Shown: positions 1 through 10,430 of the stretch, piece after piece | How the letters are laid out: each line of letters starts with the position of its first letter | Position numbering within the stretch: position 1 is the first letter of the stretch | NCBI GenBank assembly: GCA_027596945.1 | Contig: JADGJH010000182.1 | Location: 1-26,306 of the forward strand | DNA length: 26,306 nt | Direction: 5' to 3' | Source of the DNA: Physocladia obscura | Lineage: Eukaryota; Chytridiomycota; Chytridiomycetes; Chytridiales; Chytriomycetaceae | Notes under the pieces: model-generated | Seen by the model: only the letters and a program-made list of their open reading frames with translations | The model's database searches: none | What the model was told of the DNA's origin: nothing | Position numbers and translations under genes: made by a program

Positions 1-202
1 AAAAAACAAGAATCATGAAAATATCAAAATAGTAATTTTTTTTTCTTCAATTTTTTTTTAATTTGTCTTGGTTGGACACCTGATTGTTTTCTGCAAGAAA
101 TAATTGCGCTTGGATGTGCGAAATTACAGTAATTAATTACATGCTTTGAGTCATTGAAAATTTTCCTCTTTTTTATTGCAAGAAAAAGCAAAGCAACACG
201 CC

Positions 203-1642
203 ATGTCAACTGGCGGAAACTCGATGTCAACAGCAACAACAACAACAACTGCAGCTGAGCCTTCTACAACGGCAGCGGAAACATCGTTAGTCATCGCACC
301 GTCTTCTATGCAACCGGGGTCTTTAATAACAACCACAACAACAACAACAACAACAACAACAACTGAAGCAACCACAACAGTTGCACCACTACCACCGGCA
401 ACATCAGAAACGACAGCAGAGATTCCAGCAACAGCAACAACTACTACAGTCGCAACGTCAGTAGGTGGCATTAACGCGTCATCAACATCGTCAGCACAAT
501 CACAAACACAACCGCAAACAGGACTCAAGTCAGCGGCGTCAGCCACCGGCGGAGTTGCGACCAGCATTCACGCGTCGTGGTCGAGTGCCACTGCCACCGC
601 AAAGTCGACGTCAACGTCGACTTCGACCTCTACCGCGTCGTCGTCAGTGTCGCCGTCGTCCACCGCCGCAATTGTCGGTGGCATTGCCGGTGCGATCGTT
701 CTGCTTTTGATCGTTGTATTTGTCATCTGGTTCCGCAAACGAACCTCCAAAAAGTCTGCGAAGTCAACCAGACTTTCGTGGTTGCCTGCCAAATACAGCA
801 ACACCACTAATGCCAGCACTGTTTCTCTTGCTGACTTGGATGTTCAGAGTGGCGCGTCTTCCTCCTCTGCTTTCATGGTTTCTAATAACGGTTAGTTTTT
901 GTTGCTTTGTTTTTGGTGGCTGATAAAAAAATTTGTTATTTTGTTATCAGTGGCAAAAAAAGATGATATTTTGACGAGGCTTCCATCGCAGCAAAAACAG
1001 CAAGAAATAAATAATACACTTTCCACAATGGCATTTAGATACTCACCTTCCTCTTTGGCTCCCTCAAGTGTTATGAGTGCAACTCCGTTAGTCAATATGC
1101 AAGCTGTTCCAGAACTTTCTATGGACCAAGTTACCTACTATCAACAGCAACAGCAGCAGCAACACCAGCAGCAGCAGCAACAGCAACAGTATTACTATTA
1201 TGACGCCTATGGGCAAGTTCAACTGTATCCATATATGCAAACTCAGCAACAGCCATCCACAGCACCGCAACAGCAACAATATCAGTGGGGATATAATAGC
1301 AATCAGCAGTCGCCAGTTTTGCCAATTGCAGTTGACTCAAAACAACTTCAACAAAACCAACAGAATGCTCCATTACGCAAACATTCGCAAAGCAGGCTGG
1401 CAACAAGTTTGGCAAACTCCTGGAATAGAAACAGCATTTTCATCGATGCGGATCGGGATAGTGGTAGCGGTGGTGGTGACAATTCGCTGCTACCGTCACC
1501 GTCGCCGCCACAAATACGCACTTCTGAGCGCGTGATGAAAAAGAAACAAGAGTTTAATCATATGAGTATTTATACCAATGCGAGTGCTAATGAAGATGAA
1601 AAATATGAAGAAGAAGAAGAAGAAGAAGAAGAGAAAAAATAG
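203..1642 (+). CDS. Single-pass membrane protein with Ser/Thr-rich ectodomain and Gln-rich tail (paralogue 1)
   Basis: Two exons: up to 890, and 951-1642, joined in frame (phase 1) across a 60-nt intron that starts GTTAGT and ends TTATCAG. From the first ATG (203) residues 1-150 are almost all Thr, Ser and Ala. A membrane helix follows at about 154-177 (VGGIAGAIVLLLIVVFVIWF), then a basic stop-transfer (RKRTSKK). The tail has poly-Gln runs near 1145-1190, then SLANSWNRNS, then MKKKQEFNHMSIY, then a Glu-rich end. The architecture resembles Mid2/Wsc-type wall sensors, but there is no Cys-rich domain, so function is not assigned. No signal peptide is visible; a likely acceptor (ATTGCAAG, ending 182) suggests a further exon to the left, so the start is uncertain. 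Genes at 2407 and 3273 look like paralogues. Confidence 0.75.
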
Positions 1643-2304
1643 CCGTTTTCTTTGGACAGTCTGGAAAACAAGCGAAGCGAAGAGAGTATTCAGCGAAAAT
1701 ATTAGCAGTGAGTTAAAAAAATTGAACTTGACATTGAAAAAATAGGTAATTGTTTATTTTTTGTTATAATCTTTGACTTTGTGATTGGTTATTTGAACCT
1801 TCTTTAAAATTGCTTTTGACAAAACTTAAAATCACAATAAAAAATATTTTTGAAATGTTGCAAATTAATTAGTTATAAAATATCAGTGAATATTCGTAAA
1901 CACAATAGTTAAATGAGAAAACAAGAAACTTAATGAAGTTATATTTTCTGGTTTCTGATCTTAAGAATGATGACAATGCCATTTAACTTTGACTCAGACT
2001 GAAATCTTGGTAAAATTTCTTCAAGAACTTTGTAGATTTCATTTGAACCATCTATAATCATATGCGGCATTTGACAAATCAATCTGAAATGTTAAATTGC
2101 ACTCTGATTCTTGCACATGTGGTTCGATGCAAAAGATTGATCATCTCCTATTACTAAGATTGTAGTGACCACAGCTATGGTGACTACATCCAGCAACACA
2201 GTTACAGATGCCACTGTAGCATTGGCAAGATTCATTTGAGTAGGCCAATTAAAGAAAAAAATAAGATGATTGATTCGAAAAATCTGGAAAATCTGCTTGG
2301 CTAA
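1643..2304. other. AT-rich spacer with a Thr-rich coding scrap
   Basis: There is no long ORF on either strand. It holds AATAAA-like signals (around 1835) that could end the upstream transcript. At about 2158-2238 a short open stretch on the + strand reads as Val/Thr/Ser-rich residues (VVTTAMVTTSSNT), like the ectodomains of the neighbouring genes. It may be a 5' exon of the gene at 2407 or a remnant of another paralogue. I could not find a convincing splice join. Confidence 0.4.
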
Positions 2305-2406
2305 ACATTTCTGGAGAAAAAACGTAAAAGTTCCCCATCATCAATATTCTTACTATCTGCATCCTCAGAGCAACCGTTCACATTTTCACACGGGGCCACC
2401 TCATCG

Positions 2407-3276
2407 ATGGTGAAAAACATGACAGTTTTTGGAATTCTTTCAGCTACAGCAACGCAAGCAGCACAAACAACTGCCAACGCAACTGTAACCACCGTCACAC
2501 AACCACCGTCGTCATCATCTTCATTATCGACAGGAATTCTCGTAGCAATTGGAATCGGCGCTTTTGCTGGGGTTCTCTTTCTCGGTTTTGTGTACCTCTG
2601 TTTACGGCGAATTGCAAAGCGGCAATACAAAAACAAACGACGGGCTGCAGGCTCACGAAGAACATCCGAAACGCAAGCAACAATTCAAAGACTACAGCAA
2701 CAATCGCGCAATACGCGGTCGACTCCGTCTTCGTTGCCGCGTGCCGCTGCTGATTCTTTTAACATTGCAAATTCGGCGCCAGCTATACCCGCAGCCACTA
2801 ATTATCCAGAACACGAAAGTAATGCACGCGGAATTAGTTCGTGGCATTATTTCGATCAACAAGCTTTCATACAACAACAACAACAGTTTTACCAGCAACA
2901 GAAAACGAGCGAGTCTGATTCCGTGCCAATCACTGCGCGGAACGAGGCAGTGTTGTTGCAGCAGCAGCAAAGGGAATCCACGCAAACTAGCAGAAACAGT
3001 GTTGGGTTTTATGCTCCACAGCTCTATACCAATTCAGGCGAACAGCGGAGTTCAAGCCAACCTCAACTGGAACTAGATATCAATATTACATCAGATGAAA
3101 AGAACGATAGTGGATCGAGTGACGAAGAAAATGGAAACGGATGGGCACTGGCTGATCGTGATGTTACTAATGGGAATGCAGGCACGTTTCCTGCTCATGA
3201 AACACTGGAACGGATTCGGCAAAAGAAGAGCATTGTGCGGCACTTGAGTATATATAGCACGGAAAGCAGACAATGA
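2407..3276 (+). CDS. Single-pass membrane protein with Gln/Ser-rich tail (paralogue 2)
   Basis: Open from 2305; the first ATG is at 2407, giving 289 residues to the TGA at 3274-3276. A short Thr/Ser-rich stretch precedes a membrane helix at about residues 43-66 (ILVAIGIGAFAGVLFLGFVY), followed by a strongly basic stop-transfer. The cytoplasmic part has several poly-Gln runs and an acidic patch (SDEKNDSGSSDEEN). It ends ERIRQKKSIVRHLSIYSTES, which matches the ERVMKKKQEFNHMSIYTNAS region of the gene at 203. The ectodomain is very short and there is no signal peptide, so upstream exons are probably missing from this model. Function is unknown; a surface sensor or anchor role is only inferred from the architecture. 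Confidence 0.65.
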   Translation: MVKNMTVFGILSATATQAAQTTANATVTTVTQPPSSSSSLSTGILVAIGIGAFAGVLFLGFVYLCLRRIAKRQYKNKRRAAGSRRTSETQATIQRLQQQSRNTRSTPSSLPRAAADSFNIANSAPAIPAATNYPEHESNARGISSWHYFDQQAFIQQQQQFYQQQKTSESDSVPITARNEAVLLQQQQRESTQTSRNSVGFYAPQLYTNSGEQRSSSQPQLELDINITSDEKNDSGSSDEENGNGWALADRDVTNGNAGTFPAHETLERIRQKKSIVRHLSIYSTESRQ

Positions 3277-3826
3277 ATTTTAATAATAATACTGGTAATC
3301 ATAGTCAATTAAGGTATAATAGTCGCTTGGACGAAGGTTCAAAAACTGACTTGGATTTTGGTGGGGAAAAAGAAGCAAAAACCCTACAAACAAACAAACA
3401 AAAAACGACAATGCTGACTGAAACAGACCCGAGCTTAAACCCGACATTACGTCAATCGTTTGTCTCGTCAAGAAAACCGCGACAAGAAGCCGATGCCGGA
3501 ATCCCCTTAGCTTCAGCTGAATCGCCAACATTAGCATCATCAATTGCGATCTTTACGACCACAATATCAAACTCCGCAATTCCGCTTCAGCAATCCAACT
3601 CACCATTTATCACTGATCCTACCTCAGCAAAGCAGGTACTGTTTGTTTTCTACTTTTTTTATTTTTTTAGGTTTGTGACTCAATCTCAATATATTCTCAG
3701 TTATCAGCCACCGTAACTTCAGCAACGCCAACTACTGTAAACCCTGCATCTATCTCATCAATAACATCACTACAAGGCCTGACGGATACAGCAAATATCA
3801 CGATCATAATGTCGAACGATTTATCG

Positions 3827-3863
<37 letters not shown>

Positions 3864-4667
3864 TTGTTGGACCGCTTGTTGGTGGCATTCTTGGTGCAAT
3901 TGCCCTTGCCGCGATTCTATTGTTCGTGCTATTCACAAGGTATAAGAAGCTTAAATATCGCCATAGCGGTGGTATTGGAAGTGATCGTGTAATGGAAGAC
4001 GGTCTCGACTCTAATGTTTCGCTGTTTATAGTTGCGCATGACAGTTCAGGCTCAAGTGGGACCACAGGTGAGAGAAACAAAGTATTATATTGGTTCCTGG
4101 GGAATCTCAAAAACCAAATTTTTTCTGAAAAAATTTATCTTTCAAAAAGTCGAACCACATCTTTCATCAGAATCGACCATAAATGACGATGCAGTACGGA
4201 GATCTCTTTCACAATCCGTGAAATTACAAACAAGTGACGCCGATCCACACGAGAAACTTGTTTGCGATACCTGTGCAACAGAAGATTCTGTCATAACTAC
4301 ACCACCAGTTATAACAGTAAATGTGCCATCGCCGCCAGGGTCAGAGCGATCACGGTCCGGCAGCCGCAATTTCAACCAATCGCTTGCGAACGCATGGAGC
4401 CGGACAACATCGAAGGGAAGCACGGCGTCGTCGGCGTATATTCCATCGCGGTTTCGAAGTCAGGAGTTTGCCAATGTACGGTGGAATCCTCCACCCATGC
4501 CTGCGGCTGCGGCTGTGCGGGCGAGTTTGGAAGCGGTATTGGCTAGAGGGAAGATTGGGGTTGGCGGGAACGAAAGTGCGACTGGTGATGTTTTGAGGAG
4601 GCAGAGTGTACCAAGCAGTGTGCCTGGCAGAGAATATTCTGAAGAAAATGAAGAATGGAAGAGATAA
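3273..4667 (+). CDS. Single-pass membrane protein with Ser-rich stalk (paralogue 3)
   Basis: Three exons: 3273-3635, 3701-4067 and 4150-4667. Introns are 65 nt (GTACTG..TTCTCAG) and 82 nt (GTGAGA..CAAAAAG), and both joins keep the frame; 415 residues if the start is right. The first ATG overlaps the stop of the previous gene (ATGA), which is suspicious; an ATG near 3410 or an unseen exon is possible. A Thr/Ser-rich stretch and a run of 13 Ser lead into a membrane helix at about 176-200 (PLVGGILGAIALAAILLFVL), then a basic RYKKLKYRHS. The tail carries NFNQSLANAWSRTTSK, matching SLANSWNRNS in the first gene, plus Pro/Ser-rich sequence. Function unknown. Confidence 0.65.
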
Positions 4668-4843
4668 AGATATTCGTTATTTTCCTTTGATAATTTTCTT
4701 TTTCTTTTTTTTTTTTTTTTTGTTCATAGTGTTCGGATTCACTTTCAATACAATAATTTGTGACTCAATTCCCTTTTTTAAAAAAAGATTGTCAAAAGTA
4801 TTGTCAAAAAAAAACTGAAAGACGCGATTAACCGGCTTTAAAA

Positions 4844-5696
4844 ATGATCGTGACGTCAATATTTCTTGTCGCATCTGTTGCAATCAAATCAGTTATTGCT
4901 CAAAATAATGCACAGGCGCAGTGCGCGCAACTAGTCCAACTTTTTCCAACAGTTGATTTCGGACAGGTAAACGGCTGTTCAGGGCCTCTCACAAACAATT
5001 CCATAGTTCAGTGGAGTTACTTCTTCCCTTCTTCAACTACCACTAGCACGACCACCACAACAAGTACAAGTACAACAACAACTTCTTCAACGACAACGAC
5101 TACACTTGCTACTTCCAGTTCATTTTCTGCAACGACAACGACAACTACTACCACCACGACTTCAACTACCACTACGACTACTGCAGCTGTAGCGGCTTCT
5201 TCTACTTCGTCGGTAGGAACTACTGCCACTACTACTACCACAACAACAACGGCCACGACAATAACTGCTATTTCAGCTTTAAGCTCAAGTACAAGTACTG
5301 CTACAACTTTTTCATCGACAACATCTGGCGCCAGCTCCACTACGGCAACTTCAACTTCAACTTCAGCAGCTGGAACAGCAACAACCACTTCTTTCACATC
5401 GACAGCTGGAGCTGGCACCGCCACAACAACAACGGCTGCTGGCGGTGGTACAACAACTACAACAAATGCTGGCGGCGTAACTACTACTACCAGTACCGCT
5501 ACTAATACTGGAACAACTACTACTACTGCCCCCTCTCTATTGCGTAGACGTAAAGTAAAACGTGCTGGTTCGACATCGTAAGTCTTCATTTATTTGATAA
5601 AAATTAAAAAAAGAAACCTGATTAATTGATGTGAAAATAATGATATAGGGGATTGATCACATTGTAAGTTTTTTTGCTTTTTTTTTCTAAGTAAAA

Positions 5697-5727
<31 letters not shown>

Positions 5728-6868
5728 TAGAAACCTGAGTGGCCTTGGTCTCAGAGGATCGATCCCAACGGCTTTGGGATCATTTACAATTTTAAAAACT
5801 TTTTAAGTAATAAAAAAAAAAAAAAAAAATAGATCAACAAAATTTTAAGAAAATAATGTAGGAATCTTGCTTCAAATTCTTTCACTGGATCAATTCCCGA
5901 CACTCTTGGAAATTTGATTGGCCTGACAACTTTGTAAGCATTCCAACAGTCTTAAATTTTAAACTGATAACAATAACAAAATAACAGAAACTTGGCTTCC
6001 AATGCAATCACTGGGTCTATTCCAGCGTCTATCGGAAACTTGGTCGGATTGACAACTTTGTAAAAAAAATAATATATATACATAATTGAAATTTATCGAC
6101 TAACAAAAAAAAAAACATAGGAACTTGGCCGCTAATTCGATCTCCGGACCAATTCCGTCTTCTTTGGGTAACTTAGTGGCTTTGACGAGTTTGTAAGAAA
6201 AAACAAGAATGAAACCCAAAAAAAAACAAAAAAAAAAAACATTTAAATTAACGTTAAAACTTACATCAGGAATATTGCGAACAATGCCATCACTGGAGGC
6301 ATCCCAGCATCTCTCGGAAATTTGGTAGCCTTAAAATCTGTGTTAGTTTATTAATTTTTTATTTACTTGTTTTCAAATATTTGCTTTTTGGTTCACATAG
6401 AAACATTGGAGGAAACAAACTCACTGGAACGCTTCCTGCTGCTCTTGTCACAGTGCTAACAACAAATGGCGCCACTATGTAAGAAAGATATTTTTGTTTG
6501 TCCATCATGCTATTCACTGAAATAATATAATATATATGTATATAATTAAAAGTGTTGCTACTGGAAACAGTCTCTCAGGACCGGGAATTGTTGGCGCACA
6601 AAGTATTTTGGGTAAATATGACTGCGATTCCATCTCGGCTGACCAAACATATTTGGGTCCCAAGTATGCCGCTGCACGTGCGTACTACAATTCTGGAAGT
6701 GTCTATGACGCTATTCATGCCGCTTTTGGTGGTGGCACAGACCCTTTGGCGCCAGAGTATTATGATCAAGGATTCCAGAACTATATGAAGGGCGTCGCAT
6801 GGTGCGCAAAAAATTGGTCTGGTTTTGTCTTGAGTCCACCTGTGAAGCGCAGACGTATCAAAAATTGA
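4844..6868 (+). CDS. Secreted Thr-rich leucine-rich-repeat protein
   Basis: Nine exons by my reading: 4844-5577, 5649-5663, 5731-5802, 5862-5933, 5988-6059, 6121-6192, 6270-6341, 6401-6478 and 6553-6868, about 500 residues. All junctions are phase 2. A signal peptide (MIVTSIFLVASVAIKSVIAQ) is followed by a short domain with Cys residues (CAQLVQLFPTVDFGQVNGC), then about 165 residues of Thr/Ser/Ala, probably O-glycosylated. Plant-type LRRs follow (for example NSFTGSIPDTLGNLIGLTTL), one per 72-nt exon, with an eighth exon of 78 nt. The C-terminal domain of about 105 residues has three Cys and a basic end (KRRRIKN); I do not recognise it. As assembled, exon 3 lacks a GT donor and would read into a TAA at 5804. 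Secretion and a surface or recognition role are inferred. Confidence 0.75.
5700..5729. repeat. Short A-rich tandem repeat (AAAAAT-like) in an LRR-gene intron
   Basis: Several consecutive copies of a 5-6 nt A-rich unit ending in T lie just before the acceptor TAG of the second LRR-gene intron. It looks like simple microsatellite sequence. Confidence 0.7.
5803..5806 (+). other. Lost 5' splice site after an LRR exon
   Basis: Sister exons end ACTTT followed by GTAAG or GTAAA. Here the exon ending at 5802 is followed by TTAAGTAA, consistent with a single G-to-T change at position 5803. Read-through gives ACT TTT TAA, a stop. Because both flanking introns are phase 2, skipping this exon would preserve the frame. 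Confidence 0.6.
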
Positions 6869-7810
6869 TCACGCGCACTTTCGCGCTTTAGAATAGTTTG
6901 GCAACAACTATATTTTTTTATAGATATTTTTTCTCTTTTTTTTTTTTGCTTCCTGTTTGAGTCTTCCTATCCTTCTGCGTCTCTCTATTATTTCTAAATT
7001 ACTTGTTTTGTACGCTTTTCTTTTTTGGTTCTCAGGCTGACTTGATAAACACCATTGAAAAAAAAATTAGGACAAAGAAGTATTATATTTTTTTTGTGTA
7101 TTTTTTGCTCTTTTTAAATATGAAGTACAGGTTGTGGCAATCTTATCTATGCAGGAAAGCAACTTTACCATTGCTTTCACACATCTTGCAACACTTTCAC
7201 AGAGATTGGTGACAAATTTTGGAGTTGCAAAATCAACTGCAGTTTCAATTACTTACAACAGTGTCCATACAAGTTGGAAAGCATGTCATACAGTTAGTAC
7301 ATTGTAGTGAAAATGACCATTTGAATACATGATTAATAGTCTGTTCAAATAGATTACCACAATAAGTTGATATCACAGTTTGGAATGGAATGAAAATCAG
7401 TGGCTGTAATGATTTTGTAACAGTTATTGATGGGTCACACATCCCAATCCTATAACCAAAAAATGATCCTTGGAATGGATATATAAATAAAAAAAATTTT
7501 CTTCCATTCCAAGTCATTGAGGTTGGTTAAGCTAGCATCCATTTTGTATATTTATTGATTGCTCTAAAAATATTTTCAGATGTTTGCCAAGGTTTCATGT
7601 GTGGTATATATATTAATGGTGGTAACAAATTTGCAACATCAGAGTAGTCACTTTTACTGTTATTTTCACCACTCAAACTGCAAGTAAATTTGTAATTGCG
7701 ATTGCATAATGTTCCTCATAAAGCTCTCCAAGAATGTCATGCACAGTAATTGAAACAAAAAAGTCAAAAAAGTGTGTTTCTTGTTAAATTTTTATTTGTA
7801 TTTTTTCTGC
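6869..7810. other. Spacer with CpG-poor decayed sequence
   Basis: The first part is T-rich. From about 7100 to 7760 the sequence has almost no CG dinucleotides, like the damaged transposon parts of this window. The - strand is open at 7245-7517 and encodes Phe/Cys-rich sequence (FGYRIGMCDPSITVTKSLQP) that I cannot assign. The most likely explanation is an old transposon remnant; no TIRs or target duplication were found. The promoter of the cysteine synthase-like gene must lie in the last part. Confidence 0.35.
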
Positions 7811-9194
7811 ATGAATGGGAGCACTTTAATCATAGCAACCGCAGCCAGTGTTGCTATTGCGGCAGGACTCACAGCATTCTTTCGAGTACGACCGACAAAG
7901 TCAATTCTTCAACAACAACGCCAATCACAACATCCAGTTCCTGATCTCAGCCAACTGCACGCAACTCCACTCATAGTTATTCCGTCGTTATCGAGTGCAA
8001 CCGGATGTACCATTATTGCGAAATGCGAGATGCTTAGTGCTGGTGGATCAAGGTACGAATAAAACTTCTTTTCCCTTTGTTTGTTTTGATATTCGAATAA
8101 CAGCAAAGATCGTCTCGCACGCGCCGTTATAACAGATGCTGAAACACGCGGCCTACTAATTCCACACGAATCACATTATCTTGTTGAAGGAACGGTTGGG
8201 AGCACAGGTATTTCGCTGGCAACGATGGCACTGGCGCGTGGATATCGCGCACTGATTGTGATGCCTGACGACCAGGCGCGCGAAAAGTACGAGCTTCTAG
8301 CGCAATTAGGTGCAATTGTTGAAAAGGTGCGGCCATGCAGTATTGCGGATGCAAACCATTTCGTGCGTGTTGCGGAAAGGCGAGCAAAAGAAATAAACGA
8401 AGCTGGCGAGGTGTTTACTTCTGATTACTTTTCCAAACTTGTTCTACGAACTTATTATCACTATATTTTAGCTGAATGCAAATGGAACTCCCATCAAGGC
8501 TTTTTTTGTTAATCAATTCGAAACGCCTGTTAATTTTGAAACACATTATACACAAACGGGACCTGAAATTGTTGAACAACTCAAATCACATGGTTTTGAA
8601 ATTCTAGATTCTTTTGTCATGGGTGCTGGCACTGGCGGTACGCTTGCGGGAGTATCTTTATGTTTAAAGCAGGCGTTCGGCGAAAATTTGAGAGTGATTT
8701 TGGCAGATCCAGAGGTACTTTCATTGCAGGGAAAGAAACAGAAAATAATTGCAGAGTATCAATAGGGATCGGGACTATTTCATAAAGTTAAACATAATAT
8801 CATGTACAGTCCACATGAGGCGGAAGGTACCCGTAAACGTCACCAAGTTGATACAATTGTTGAAGGAATTGGTATCAACAGACTCACCTCGAATTTCTCG
8901 CAAGCAATCAAGCTTAATCTAATCACAGATGCGTTAAAAGTAACCGATAAAGAAGCTCTTGAAATGTCACGATATATTATGCGTAACGATGGAATATTTT
9001 GTGGAAGTAGCACAGCGGTTCATCTTGTTGCTGCTGTTCGAGAAGCGCGGCGTTTGGGGCCTGGAAAAACTATTTTGACTTTTTTGTGCGATAGTGGAGT
9101 GCGGCATCTTACAAAATTTTGGAACAATGAGTACGTGACAAATGCAGGATTCAAAATTGAAGGATACGGAAGTGATTTGGATTTCATTTTGTGA
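7811..9194 (+). CDS. Membrane-anchored cysteine synthase-like PLP enzyme (fungal Cys12/Mcy1 type)
   Basis: Four exons, 7811-8052, 8104-8410, 8472-8714 and 8766-9194, give 406 residues; the introns are 51, 61 and 51 nt. An N-terminal hydrophobic helix (about residues 4-24) suggests anchoring, as in the fungal cysteine synthase 2 group located at the mitochondrial outer membrane. The fold-type II PLP core is complete. The PLP lysine is K82 in AGGSSKDR, rebuilt across the first splice junction. Other motifs are EGTVGSTG (109-116), the phosphate-binding GAGTGGT (234-240), the family stretch EGTRKRHQVDTIVEGIGINR, and GSSTAVH near 341. Expected chemistry is O-acetylserine or serine plus sulfide to cysteine, but whether this subfamily makes cysteine in vivo is uncertain. 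The alpha-SNAP-like gene begins 31 bp downstream on the same strand. Confidence 0.88.
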
Positions 9195-9225
9195 AAGAAA
9201 AGCCAAGACAGAGTAATAAACAATA

Positions 9226-10365
9226 ATGCTGCAAATACTGCTGACTCTACTGCTTGGATTCGCAGCCCACAAATCACGGCCGACAACTGAAAGCTTGCGA
9301 CAACATCTTCGAACACTTATCACTCAATCAGCCGATGCAGAAATTGATGGAAACAGTGCACTTACCAAAATCTCGTCTTTTTTACAGCGCGTAACTGCGC
9401 CACCACTGCCAACATTCAAAACAAAGGATCTCATAGTCGTTATTGTTGCTTTGACGGCTGATTCGCGGGGCTTTCTGGGTGTTTTCAATTTGTGGTTCCA
9501 AGTGCCAGTTGAATGGATTTCGCCATTGGTATCCGGAAATTTCGCAGCATCGGGAATGGGAACTGGATCTGGATCCGAAAGTATAGATCCTGAGGATGAA
9601 GGCGAAGCTTTATTTGAGGCCGCAATTAAACGTAAAGCGGCGCGAGATTATGCTGACTCTGCTCGTCTGTTTACTCGCGCTGCACAGTCATATGCATCGG
9701 GAACGACAGTTCACTCGCAGTTAGAGGCCGCAAAGGCACATGGCGAAGCTGCGAAATGCTACACGGTTCTTAAGCAGGCCGAATATGCAAAGAATGCAAA
9801 CGATACGGCAGCGTCGATTTACGCACACCATGACGCGCATCATACACGAGCTGCTGCTATTTACGAAAAGATAGCACAAGAGTTGAAAATGGGTGGAAAT
9901 CTTGTGGATGCACTTGCATATTTAGACAAGGCAGTCGCGTTGTATCGAACCAGTGGGGATGCCCGGACATATCATGTCAACGCACAGCGAGTGGAGCTTT
10001 TAGCAATGCTTGGAAGATATTCGGATGCGATTATTCTTTATGAAGCATTGTCGGCGCATGCAATCACTATTGCGACGTTGAAGTTTTCAGTGAGAGGATT
10101 TCTAACAGACGCGTTGTTTTGTATGCTTGCACAACAAGACCAACAAGGAATCAAGAATGCGTTACAAAGATATCTCGATCAGTACACATTGTTTGCTGAT
10201 GTGGAGCCCGTATGGCGGATGCTTTTACACGCTTGGGAATGTAGTAATGCAGAAGTATTCGAAGCGACTGAAGCGAGGTTCCGCCTGTTCAATAATGTCA
10301 CCAAGGGAGCTTGGCAAGACCGAGCGATAGGGCGCGTGAAGGAAGCATTGTCGGATTTAAATTAG
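9226..10365 (+). CDS. SEC17: Alpha-SNAP/Sec17-like vesicle fusion adaptor with N-terminal extension
   Basis: Single open frame of 379 residues. From about residue 111 (ATG at 9556) the protein matches the SNAP family: repeated TPR-like helices with Ala/Tyr patterns (YADSARLFTRAAQSY, EAAKAHGEAAKCY), then RVELLAMLGRYSDAIILYE, DALFCMLAQQD and a C-terminal end of the kind that stimulates NSF (RVKEALSDLN). Alpha-SNAP recruits NSF to SNARE complexes. From 9556 the length is 269 residues, close to the usual 290. The first 110 residues are not typical: a hydrophobic start (MLQILLTLLLGFAAHK) and a second hydrophobic stretch (DLIVVIVALTADSRGFLGVF). They may be a genuine extension, a wrong start, or another short gene fused in frame. 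Alpha is favoured over gamma only weakly. Confidence 0.75.
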   Translation: MLQILLTLLLGFAAHKSRPTTESLRQHLRTLITQSADAEIDGNSALTKISSFLQRVTAPPLPTFKTKDLIVVIVALTADSRGFLGVFNLWFQVPVEWISPLVSGNFAASGMGTGSGSESIDPEDEGEALFEAAIKRKAARDYADSARLFTRAAQSYASGTTVHSQLEAAKAHGEAAKCYTVLKQAEYAKNANDTAASIYAHHDAHHTRAAAIYEKIAQELKMGGNLVDALAYLDKAVALYRTSGDARTYHVNAQRVELLAMLGRYSDAIILYEALSAHAITIATLKFSVRGFLTDALFCMLAQQDQQGIKNALQRYLDQYTLFADVEPVWRMLLHAWECSNAEVFEATEARFRLFNNVTKGAWQDRAIGRVKEALSDLN

Positions 10366-10430
10366 CACAAACACATTTTTCAGTTTTTCACTTTAAAAAA
10401 AAGTCAAAATAAGCTTGGCAACAAACAACA

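Noticed and set aside
899..1642. A separate gene starting near 899
   Set aside because: Its reading frame joins the preceding exon through a 60-nt GT-AG intron; it is exon 2 of the first membrane protein gene.
5017..5589. Long Val-rich ORF on the minus strand
   Set aside because: It is the antisense shadow of the Thr-rich repeat region; it lacks a start context and any domain.
5862..6341. A CRISPR-like array of regular repeats
   Set aside because: The repeats are diverged exons encoding leucine-rich repeats, separated by GT-AG introns of variable length in a eukaryotic gene.
7245..7517. A transposase remnant on the minus strand
   Set aside because: The area is CG-poor like dead transposons, but no DDE or HTH signature and no terminal repeats could be found, so no family is called.
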